64,000 nucleotides of DNA from Drosophila persimilis (taxonomy: Eukaryota; Arthropoda; Insecta; Diptera; Drosophilidae). The notes beneath the pieces were generated by a model. It worked only from the letters and a program-made list of their open reading frames with translations, was not told the origin of the DNA and ran no database searches. Below, piece by piece: positions 1 to 9,680 of the stretch (position 1 is its first letter; every line of letters begins with the position of its first letter). The stretch spans positions 1,364,001 through 1,428,000 of the forward strand of contig NW_020825343.1 in assembly GCF_003286085.1 (NCBI RefSeq). Direction: 5' to 3'. Both the position numbers and the translations under genes were made by a program.

Positions 1-643
1 ATCGTGTGGGTTTGGTTCTCGCATTTATTATGGCATTCATTCCTCATTCTTCTGGTGGGGCAATAAAACATGTGCAAATACATGGGAATCGAGAGCGATT
101 TCCGAATGGATGGCACTACGCATGCGACATGTTGGCCAAAGCCAGAGGCAAACATTGCCCTCTTCTATCGCACATCACATTCTTTCCTGACATTAACTTA
201 TCGGCAAGGTAAGGCGGCAAGGCGGCAAGGTAAGGTAACAATTTCAAGCACTCCACACACTGATCAATAAATATTTTCCTCACAGGGAGTTTGGTTTGGA
301 CATGAAATCAAATAGATTAGATATCATCGTTCTACAATATACAATATGTATGTAGTACCTATTGTTATTGTTGTGTTTTCTGTTCTCTTCAATTTTTGCG
401 TCATTTACGAAATTATCTGAATGATGTTGCGGGACTAACCTTTTTGTGAAGAGATTGTCACACACTCACACAAGTGTGGGGGGGAAAACTTCTTGGAAAA
501 GTATGCGAAATTCAATTGAATTTCATATTACGTATACGCCTGCGTTTCGATAAAGCACGGACACACATATGTGCATATATTCCTATGGCATATAGCAGTA
601 TAATCAGCCTGGGATGAGTGCGGGCTTATCAGAGACACACTAG

Positions 644-664
644 CACACACACACACACACACAC
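644..664. repeat. (CA)n microsatellite
   Basis: Uninterrupted CA dinucleotide run of about ten units in non-coding DNA. Confidence 0.9.
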
Positions 665-2760
665 GGCAATTGTGGAATAGAATATACTACATGTACTATA
701 TGTGTACTAGACATATATTTTATTTTATTTTATTTCTTTTTTGGGCTGATTTCTTTCACGTTTTCCGCTTTTACAAGTTGTACACCTTTATTTTTGTTCG
801 TTTCGATTTTGTGTGTTTGATTCCTCTTCGCAATACTGATAACAAAAGAGTGTTCGTTTTTGTTTTTGTTTTTTTTTATGTTTGATTTTGGGTTCGTTAA
901 TGCCCAAGACAGAATTCCTTGGGCATTGATTTCGTTTCTTCGTTTTGTAATTATTTAATACATATATTATTTTGATTCGCGGGGCATACACGCTAGCAAT
1001 GGAAAATACAACGACAACAATTCCGCCTTTCGGTTTGGGGTTTCAGGTGTTTGGGGTTTGGTGGATTTTTTTCTTTTATTTGCTCGAGTATTTCCTGAAT
1101 TTCTTAGCGCGTCGCCACTGCTGTGTTTCGTTCGTTTCGTTAACTAAAATAAAAATGAGCGCCGTGCCGAGAAATGTCTAGCTTAAGAGCAGCAGAGCAG
1201 CAGAACAGCAGAACAGCGGAGCAGCGGAAGCTTCCGAAGCTTTTTTTTAGCGGCGTTGTTGTCGTCGTCTTGCCTGTCGCCAGTTTTAAGTGGCGATCGG
1301 CAAGCGGCAGAGGAGGCACGAGTTAGAGGGAGAGGGTGATACGTTCGAGAGATAACCGGGAGAGGGCGAGAGTGAAACGTGCCCGTGTGTGCTCCCAAGA
1401 GTCGCCCTCTGTGCGTGTGTGTAATTCTAGGAAATCAAATTATGTGTCCCGCTCTCTCCTTAGGGTTTCTACGGGCGTGTGTGTTAGACGTTAATTTATG
1501 CTGTGAATAATTTGCATTTCCATAATTCTACCAACTACGGCCTGTCTGCCTACCCCCCTCCCTTCCCACCGCCGTGTGTAGTGTTCACGTTTTAGAGCTT
1601 TTGCTTCTCTAATTAACGCGTTCACCCGCTTGGCTGTTCGGTATCCAAGTTTCTTGGCTTTGATTTGCTGCCTTTGTTGTTGCTGTATCGGCAGCTTGTT
1701 GAAGATCGTATCTCGTTTTTTCTCATTTCAATTTGCGTTGTTTACTTTTCTGATTATCACGGTACTTTTTCGCCCCAAAGAGTGTGAAAGAGACAGACAG
1801 ACAGGGCAGCGGACAGAGCGAAAGAGAGGCAGCGAATTTTTGAATCAATATCCGTTTAACTTTTGTTTCGGAATATTTGAATAATTAGGTGTTAATCGAT
1901 GCATAATTGTTTAACGAATTCGCGTGGAATTTTCTAATAATTATATTATTATGTCGTTTAATAGGGGCTTGAGTGCATTTTAAAAGGCTTTTAGCATAAT
2001 TAAAGCTGCTGTCTGTCAGTGATCTTTTCCTTAACACTTCCACGATCATAGCTGTTTCCCTTTTTGTTATATTTTCTTCTCTGATCTTCTGTATGTTCTA
2101 TATTTTCTATACCTTCTACAGCACCGCTTTTCAGGCCATAATTATTTTATTTTCTTGTGCCTTACCTCAACAAATTCTACGAACAGCCAAATCATATCGC
2201 CAAATCGGTTTCTTAAACCAACTTAAATAACACATTTTTCACCAGAAAACGAAAATTGTCACCCGTTTCGTTCCGAGTCATTGAGACAATCAATTCGGAC
2301 GAAAGTCAAGGGACATTTTGTGTGTTATTCAATTGAATGCGAATATGAATATGAATATGAATGAATATGCATACTATACTATATACTATACTATATGCGG
2401 TACCTAATAGATTAGAGCAAATCACACTTTTAATGTTTGAACTTGGACCTCTACCAGGATGTAAGCAGATAACCCCCATAAACCCCGAGCCCCCAAAACC
2501 CCATAAACCACGGCTAATTTAGCACGAGGCGAGTCTAAGGCGAATCTGAAGCGAGTCTGATGCTGATGATGGCGATGGTGATGCTGCTTGAGGGGACGGG
2601 TGAATCTCTGGATCTGCGACCGGTGCTTACGTCGAAGTGTGCCGCCGGCAAATGACTCACTCTCCATATATAAAGCACGACCCACAGCCAGACAAACAGA
2701 AAGAGAGAGAGAGATGACGTCTAGACAGAGTGTGGGAGAACAACGAAAACGGTAGTCGTC

Positions 2761-2782
2761 TGTGTGTGTGTGTGTGTGTGTG
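2761..2782. repeat. (TG)n microsatellite
   Basis: Uninterrupted TG dinucleotide run of eleven units. Confidence 0.9.
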
Positions 2783-3734
2783 ATAGGGAGATGCTTTCCC
2801 TCCCGCCTCCTGCTCCTCCCCGCCCCCAGCAGAGACCGACCTCTAACGTGTGTCATAAACGTATTACAAAAGCCAACTATTTTCGCCTCAGTACTCGTAT
2901 TTACTTTGATTACGAGAGCACTAGACCATCGTTTACCGCCATAAAGTCATAAATTAATGGAAATACTGCTTGACCAAGTCAGTGGCTATTTTTGGGGGGG
3001 GCCCAGCCGAAAGCTGTCATCTTTTGATGGACGTTTTTCCTTCTGCTCGCTGATTGGCAACTTCCTTATCAAAACTTGGGAAAGTTTTTTAGATAAAAGC
3101 AACACTCGTATGAGTACTATGCAAATTCTGGTGAATACCCAAGCACATATCTAATCTATTCGAATCATAAAAACACAGAGAAAATCATAAATAAATTGTT
3201 AACAGATCGTTAAAATTGTTTAAACAACAATTGGCACAAGCGGCACGTTTTCCTCATTCCTCATTCCTCGTTCCCCATTACCCATTATCCGTTCCCCTTT
3301 TTTTGTTTGGTATATTTTTGTGTATTTCTGTGAATTATTCACTTATAATTTTGATGGTTTTTGTTCGCACTCGAGTGATTAATGCGAGTAATAACGATTC
3401 TGTTCAAACAGCAGCCATGATGTCGCCGATCAGGCGGGTGTGTGGCTAAAGCAGCAGCATAATCTTATCGGCGCGGATCGTGCATGCCAGTAAATCGTAG
3501 GCGAGAAAAGAGAAGGGCAATCGATGGCTGTTAACCTCTAAGTAGGCTTATCGGTGGAGCACAGGTACTGCGAAAATGTTGCCTGATTATGCGGCCTCCT
3601 TAAGTAATGGGCTAAATATAGGGGCTCTGGTCAGCTCTCTACCATATCTCCCGCTTCCATTACGATATCTGGGAGCTGATATCTGATGACCAGAGGCTAC
3701 GTCAGATACCATTCTTGTCTAATCGTGGCGTAGT

Positions 3735-3763
3735 ACCCCGCCCCACCCCACCCCACCCCACTC
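3735..3763 (-). repeat. (GGGGT)n array just inside an intron
   Basis: On the minus strand this reads as consecutive GGGGT units. It begins about 30 nt downstream of the splice donor at 3793, inside the intron of the minus-strand gene. Runs of G near a donor are known to act as intronic splicing enhancers and can fold as G-quadruplexes; whether this one does is inference. Confidence 0.75.
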
Positions 3764-3793
3764 CACTCGATTTCGATTCGGTTGGGTTCTCAC

Positions 3794-4090
3794 CTGCTGC
3801 GATGTGGATGTGGATTGATGGGAGGTTTCCTTAAGACTACTGCAAGAACTCGAGCTCGTGTTGATCTGTCGGCCACCATTGGTGGTGCCCGATCCCGATC
3901 CCGATCCAACAAGCACTCCTCCTCCTCCATTGCCATTCATGGCGGTGGGAGTGGTGCTAGTGATGCTGTTGCTGTTGCTGTTGCTGCCGCTGATGGGCTG
4001 TGGGGAGCTGTTCTTCTTGTGGAAATTCTCTATCATTGTAGAGGCTGGACTCAGCACCCCACTGGGCGAGCTATCCGAGAAGTCTGTCAT
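3794..4090 (-). CDS. Shared internal coding exon of a large unrecognised gene (partial)
   Basis: Exon of exactly 99 codons read on the minus strand. It is preceded by a good acceptor (TCCTTACAG, AG at 4092-4091) and followed by a donor GTGAGA at 3793, entering and leaving in phase 0. The reading starts MTDFSDSSPSGVLSPAST and then becomes low-complexity, rich in Ser, Asn, Gly and Thr, with no recognised domain. The acceptor directly before the ATG means it may be an internal exon whose first residue is Met, or the start codon of a transcript with a non-coding leader. Both upstream coding exons on this strand (25989-26783 and 23396-23770) end in phase 0 and can join it without frame change. Downstream exons, and thus the domains that would identify the protein, lie outside the window. 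I do not recognise the gene. Confidence 0.7.
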
Positions 4091-4138
4091 CTGTAAGGAC
4101 GAAACACGAGTGAAAGAGAAAGAAAACGGTTATTATCG

Positions 4139-4440
4139 GTGGGAAATAGTTGGTGCCTTGTGAGGCAATGGGTTTAATCGGAAATCTGTTGCTGGGTAAA
4201 TCTCGGCAAACAAATGGGAAAAATGTGAATTCGCCTCAAAATACATTTAAATAATTAAAACAAATTATCATAAGTGAGAAATAGTTGCTGCCCTACAAGG
4301 CAATGGGTTGTGGTGGGCTTTTTTCAGACCTGTTGCTGAGGAAATCACGGTAATAAAATGGGAAAAATGAGATCACATTTTTCTCGGTAATAAAGTGGGA
4401 AAAATGTGAACTCCTATTAAAATAAATATTTAATTATATT
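4139..4440. repeat. Degenerate tandem duplication, period about 135 bp
   Basis: The block starting 'gaaatagttg' at 4143 is repeated from 4278, including the phrases 'ggcaatgggtt', 'ctgttgctg' and 'tgggaaaaatg'. A third partial piece repeats 'taataaa-tgggaaaaatg' near 4389. It lies just upstream of the exon ending at 4090 on the minus strand, between it and the KIAA0319-like gene. Confidence 0.75.
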
Positions 4441-4841
4441 CTGAATTCTTTAACAATGATTTGTGGTTGTAGCCTCTACTTTTCTCCTACTGAAACCGCA
4501 AAAAAGTATTGCCTACAATAAAATCCATTTCTGTTGTTCTTTATTGTTGTTTTTCTTTTTGGTTAACTAATGCCGCTAGATCTAGATAATAACAGCAGGC
4601 GTCAGAGGCAAGGCCGTGGAAATTAAGTACCAGGGATTTTCGGGGGATTTTTCTACAACAAACAAAAGTTCCGACCGGCTCGGCTCGACCCGACCCGACC
4701 CGACCCTAGGCCTCCCAGATTTCATTGGATTTTTGGATTTTCTTTGATTTTCTGTGTATTGTTTTTCATTCAGAAAATATTAACATAAACACAATGCATT
4801 GATTTATGTTTATTTGCTTGAAATGTAATTAATTTCTGCAG

Positions 4842-4869
4842 CGATTCGATTCGATTCGATTCGATTCGA
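4842..4869. repeat. (GATTC)n short tandem repeat
   Basis: Five to six copies of the pentamer gattc, in the region upstream of the KIAA0319-like gene. Confidence 0.85.
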
Positions 4870-5338
4870 GGCGCGTGGGCAGGATTTATTTATTGGCTCT
4901 TTATGGGGCTGGGCCGCGCTACCAGCAAACGTTAACGTGTTCGTGTGGGCAGCACGAGACCTTAAAAGCCAGGCAGAGAACAGAACAGAACAGAACAGAA
5001 CAGGACGGAAGATCAATATTTTTGCAATTTATGCAAATGCAAAAGAGCGTACAACGAATCGTTCGGCTGCCAAGCAACGCCAAAGAAAGCTTTCGAAAGC
5101 TGCAACTTCGAAACTCTAACGCTCTCTGGCGCCCATTGACAACACCTACAACGCCTGGCGACGGCTTACAACACTGCTTCTGCGCAGAACGACAATCAGC
5201 TGTTTGCGTGGTGTAATTTTCGTGTTTTTTGTGTTTGTGTTCGTCCGAAGAAAAACTAGGTTTTTGTGCAAATTATTGCAGAAAAACGCAGGAAAAAGTG
5301 TGCAACTCGTACGGAAAGCTGTGTGGCACGTATTGGTC

Positions 5339-5455
5339 ATGGAGAAACGCGTGTGGCAGCTCTGCTGGCTGCTGCTGGCGATGGCGTCAGCATATGCCGA
5401 CGTCATGGCTGGTGTAACGACGCAAAATGCTCTGCTGGCGACGGGGGGCTCTGCG

Positions 5456-5490
<35 letters not shown>

Positions 5491-8400
5491 GGAGACTCCA
5501 CCAGGCAGCAGCAGCAGCAGCAGCACCACTGGTGTTTGCCCTCGCATGTTGCGCCACGTCTTTGAGAATGCCACGCCGCGCGACGAGCAGCAGGCTGGGG
5601 TCTTCGAGGAGTACAAGCCCGGGGGCGAGGTCGCCTCCGAGGAGCCCCTGGAGGAGGAGGCCTACCTCTGGAACTGCCTGCAGGCGTGCTGCGACAAGTC
5701 GCGCAACCAGACGAGCGCCTGCAACGTGGTGCTCGTGTTCCACGGCAAGTGCTTCCACATCCGCTGCAGCAGCAACGAGGGATGCCTGCCCAAGCAGCGG
5801 GTGCGCAACAACGAGAAGGTGCAGATGGTGCTGGTCAATCCCGTGGGGGAGTCGGCCACGTGGTCGCAGCTGCTGAAGGCCTCCAAGCAGAACGCCGAGA
5901 TCCTGCCCTACGACGAGCTGGCGGCCCAAGGGGCGGCAGCCCTCAACTTCTGGAAGCAGCCCCGTCGCCTGGGCTACCTGCCACGCAACCAGGTGAGTCT
6001 CCAAGCAGAGTGCTCACTGAAATCAGACCGTCTAGTAACCCCGCACCTCCAAAGGACTCCCCCACCTACGACGATGAGGACTTCCCCTTGGCGGACAAGC
6101 GCATGAAGCAGCTGCACGATCAACTGGACGAGAACGATGTGCTGGCCAGCGAGGATCTCAATTACTTTGGCGGCGTGGAGCTGCCGCAGAATGGCAAGTT
6201 CATGACCTGTGACCTGGAGACGCCCTGCCCGCCGCAAGAGCAGTGCGTGCCCCTCCATCCGAATGCCGCCACGGGACTGTGCACCTGTCCCCGCGGCTTC
6301 GATTGGAACAAGCAACGGAAATGCGTGATGCGTGCCATTCCCTACAGCGCCTATCTCACCAGCAACGAGGCTGTGCAGCAGCAGCAGCAGCAGGAGGATG
6401 CGGTGGCCGCCGCCGCCAGTGAGAACTCCCCCGAGATGTCCACTGCGCCAGCAGCCAAAACGGAGCCCAGCAAGGACATTGTGGTCTCGGTGATGTCCAA
6501 GGAGGTGCGCCTGCCCGAGCAGGAGGTAACGCTGGCCGCCTTCACCGTGCCGGACGAGCAAACGAGCGACACCAAGTACAAGTATCTGTGGACGCTGATA
6601 TCGCAGCCCAAGGGGCCGATGAACGGCACCATTTCGGACCAGAGCAAGTCCAAGGTGAAGCTCTCGAATCTCTCCGAGGGCCTGTACACCTTCAAGGTCA
6701 CCGTCACGGGGGACAATGGCACCTTTGGCGAGGCGGCGGCCAATGTGACGGTGCTGCCCGAGAACCGCATCAACCAGCCGCCGCAGGTGATCATCTCGCC
6801 GGGGAAGCAGATCATCCGGCAGCCCTCGACCAACGCCATCCTCGATGGCAGCACCAGCACGGACGATGACAAGATTACCAACTGGCACTGGGAGGTCATT
6901 TCGGGACCCATTGGCTACCAGCCCTCGCTGCCGGAGGTGAACACGCTGCAGCTGGATCTCACGTCGCCGGGCAACTACACCTTCAAGCTGACGGTCACGG
7001 ACTCCAACAACGTGACCAACTCGACGACGGCCACGATCGCAGTTCTCAAGGAAACGGACTATGCCCCGGTGGCCAATGCCGGGGACGCCGTCATCCTGTA
7101 CCTCCCGAACAACAACGTGACCCTCAACGGCACTGCCAGCTCGGACGATCACGAGATTGTGGCCTGGGAATGGACCAAGGACGCCAGCGACGAGGCCAAG
7201 GCCGTGGACATGCAGAACACGAGGACCCCCTACGCCCAGCTCTCGAACCTGGAGGAGGGCATGTACACCTTCGTGCTGAAGGTCACCGACGGCAGCGGCC
7301 AGTCGAGCACGGCCAAGGTGCACGTGTTTGTGAAGCCACCAACGAATTCCCCGCCGATTGCGGAGGCGGGTGCCAACGCGGTAAGCCGGAGTAGGTCCTT
7401 ATTTCACTCTTGCACTCAATCTGACCCCTGTTGCCCTTGCAGACCACGAGTCTGCCCATCAACTGGGTGCTGCTGAATGGCTCGGAGTCTAAGGACGACA
7501 TCGGCATCAAAACCTATCAATGGAGGCAGCTCAACGGACCCAATAATGCAGTGATTCTGCAGTCCAACACATCGGTAACAGCATCGAGCGGACTGTTTCC
7601 CCTCGCTCGAGACTAATCCCTGTTCTATCCACCAGATGGCCAACGCCACCAGCCTCACGTTGGGCCTCTACGAGTTCCAGCTGAGTGTCTCCGATGAGAA
7701 CAACAACACAGCCACGGACTCCACTTGGGTGAAGATTGTGCAGGGTAAGAACCGAGGCAAAAGTCATCTGTGGACCCTTCTAATCCCCGAATTCTCGCCC
7801 TAGAGCGCAATGCTCCGCCGGTGGCCAATGCTGGCGGGGACCACAGCATCACAATGCCTGTCACAGCCATCTACTTGAACGGTTCGAAGTCCTGGGACGA
7901 CTTGGCCGTCGTCAAGTATCTGTGGACGCGGGAGGACAACAGTCTGGCAGCGGGCATGATTGTGGCAGACACCGACAAGCAGCCCGTGATGATTGTAAGT
8001 TCGGGCCGCCCCGCCCCGCCCCGCCCCGCTCCTCTGGCATGGGACGTGCGACTCATATAAGACTCCTTCTTGCAGCTGACGAACCTCGTGCACGGCCGCT
8101 ATGTCTTCAAGCTGACGGTGAGCGACGATCAGGGGCTGACGAGCACGGATACCGTCAGCGTGAATGTCCACCCCGATCCGATGCTGATGTACCTCGTGCA
8201 AATGACCCTCCCCATGGGCATATCCGTCATCTCCCAGTCCGAGCTGGATTCCATCGTGCAAAAGCTGCAGCTGCTGCTGGGCGACGACAACAAGATACAG
8301 ATACGAGAGCTCAAGTACGATCTGCACACGGAGGCGGCTGTCCTTGTGTTCTACGTGACGGGCGTGCAGTCGACGCCCCTGAATGCGCTGCATGTGGAGC

Positions 8401-9104
8401 TGCTCCTGCGGGCCAAGCTCCAGAGGGACGCCTCCATTCTGGGTGCCCTGTTCGTGGACATACGCACCACCGTCTGCCAGAACAACTGCTCCGGCCACGG
8501 CAGCTGCAACCCGGCGACACGCGCCTGCATCTGCGAGGCCTTTTGGATGCCGTCAGCGGGCTACTTCTTCAGCAATCAGGAGGCCAATTGCGGTAGCTAT
8601 ACGGACTGTGTTTCCCTTGGGGGTATCGTTTCCTACTTCAGTCTCTCTCTTACAGATTGGTCCATATTGTATGTGTTTGTGGGCGTGATTGTGGGCTGCC
8701 TGCTGCTGTCGGGGGTCTTCTGGGGCATCGCCTGCGCCTGCCGACAGTCGAAGAAGCCGCGCTTGCGGCAGAAAGTGCAGAAATATGCCCTGATAGGCAA
8801 TCAGGATGAGGAGGCGGCCAATTGTAAGTTATGGACTGGAGTTCTATTACCCTGCCAGCAGCTCACTTTCCCCCGTTCCCCCTCCGCAGATTCCCGCACT
8901 ACTTCACTCACGGAATCAGAGACAGACTCCGATGTCCTCTTCGAGACACGCACAAAGCCCTCGCACAACGGGATTGGCGGCAAGCACGGCCACAAGTCCG
9001 CCCACGGCCATGGCAGCAGTGGTGGCGGCAGTGGCGGCTCCTCGGGACGCGAGGGCCACAGCAAGTATGCCGTCACCAAATTGGGACGCAAAATCAAGGC
9101 CTAA
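5339..9104 (+). CDS. KIAA0319-like PKD-repeat membrane protein (probable CG7565 orthologue)
   Basis: Eight coding exons: 5339-5992, 6055-7380, 7443-7574, 7636-7744, 7804-7994, 8076-8592, 8656-8823, 8890-9104; together 1103 residues, close to human KIAA0319 (about 1070). The start is followed by a signal peptide (MEKRVWQLCWLLLAMASAYA). Then come a 13-alanine tract (residues 39-51), a cysteine-rich MANEC/MANSC-type module from about residue 109 (key Cys in LWNCLQACC and GKCFHIRC), an EGF-like Cys cluster (about 267-310), five PKD-type repeats (about 361-836), and a second Cys-rich motif (CSGHGSCNPATRACIC, about 944-960). One membrane segment follows 'NCDWSILYVF' (about 978-1005), then a basic, Ser/Gly/His-rich tail of about 98 residues. 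The NC-acidic-WS-LYV junction before the membrane segment matches vertebrate KIAA0319, a cell-surface protein implicated in neuronal migration and adhesion. The fly gene name is from memory. The gene is nested opposite to the large minus-strand gene. Confidence 0.92.
5453..5491 (+). repeat. GCC-rich polyalanine-coding tract
   Basis: Thirteen consecutive Ala codons, almost all GCC, encode residues 39-51 of the KIAA0319-like protein just after the signal peptide. A near-pure trinucleotide run in coding sequence is prone to length change. Confidence 0.95.
7995..8075 (+). other. Intron 5 of the KIAA0319-like gene with a CCCCG array
   Basis: An 81-nt intron with GTAAGT donor and TTGCAG acceptor. 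Its first half carries about four CCCCG units (8010-8030), so the template strand is a GGGGC-type run. Confidence 0.8.
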
Positions 9105-9680
9105 ATCCCGAGGGGCAACAGTCAGTCAGATATGCCTATATATGTGTGTGTTTTAGTCGATATCTGTACTATATATACATAGTAGTAGTGTGTGTGTGCG
9201 TGCGGATGTGTATGTGTATGTGTGTGTGTGTGTGTGATATATATTTGTATTTGTATTTGTATTTCCATATATACTACTATATACTTGACATCTTTTTGTA
9301 CTTTCCCACACATGTAAGAGGAGACGGAGACGAAGGAGGAGAAGGAGACGTGGCTCTGTGCATATGTTCCTTTTTTTTAATTGTATTTTTAAAGCCTACG
9401 TTAAGTATTATTATTTGTATAGTTATTTTTTACACGAAGCTGCTGCTGTGCAACCGCAAAACCACCTACACCTACACATTATTGTTTATATCGTTTTTAC
9501 AATGCTTTTTTATGTATACCCTTATATATTCTAGTATATTATGTGTTACCTCTGTATGTGTATATAGAAGTAGTAGCTGTTCCACAATCAAAAATGTAAC
9601 GAAACAAAAACTACATGTAACTGCTGCTTAAAAGTGCAATGTGCACTGCAATGCATTATGGTATTCCCCCAATTAAACAG
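9105..9680 (+). other. Probable 3' UTR of the KIAA0319-like gene
   Basis: AT-rich sequence after the stop, with TG and 'tatttg' runs (9187-9265). The first plausible polyadenylation signal is ATTAAA at 9672-9677. No other coding sequence is seen. Confidence 0.5.
9672..9677 (+). terminator. Candidate polyadenylation signal of the KIAA0319-like gene
   Basis: ATTAAA, the common variant signal, about 570 nt after the stop. No stronger AATAAA lies between it and the stop codon. Confidence 0.4.

Larger units (their letters stand above)
1..3793. other. Non-coding region, probably intron of the large minus-strand gene
   Basis: No convincing coding sequence. The stretch lies downstream (on the minus strand) of the exon ending at 3794 and is therefore most simply an intron that continues beyond the left edge. 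It holds a CA tract at 644-664, a TG tract at 2761-2782, AT-rich blocks around 1900-2400 including short 'gaatat' and 'actata' runs, and GA-rich stretches near 1320-1390. A 144-codon open frame on the minus strand at 2422-2856 is built on simple repeats and is not accepted as a gene. Confidence 0.6.

Noticed and set aside
2422-2856. 144-codon minus-strand frame
   Set aside because: Much of it translates CA and GA simple repeats; no splice signals or conserved-looking segment support it.
5387-5876. Several overlapping frames in the first KIAA0319-like exon, some with poly-Pro or poly-Gly
   Set aside because: They are other-frame readings of the GCC tract and the surrounding GC-rich coding exon.
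5974-7323. 449-codon open frame on the minus strand
   Set aside because: It is an antisense shadow of exon 2 of the KIAA0319-like gene. GC-rich third positions keep it open, and it shows no domain.
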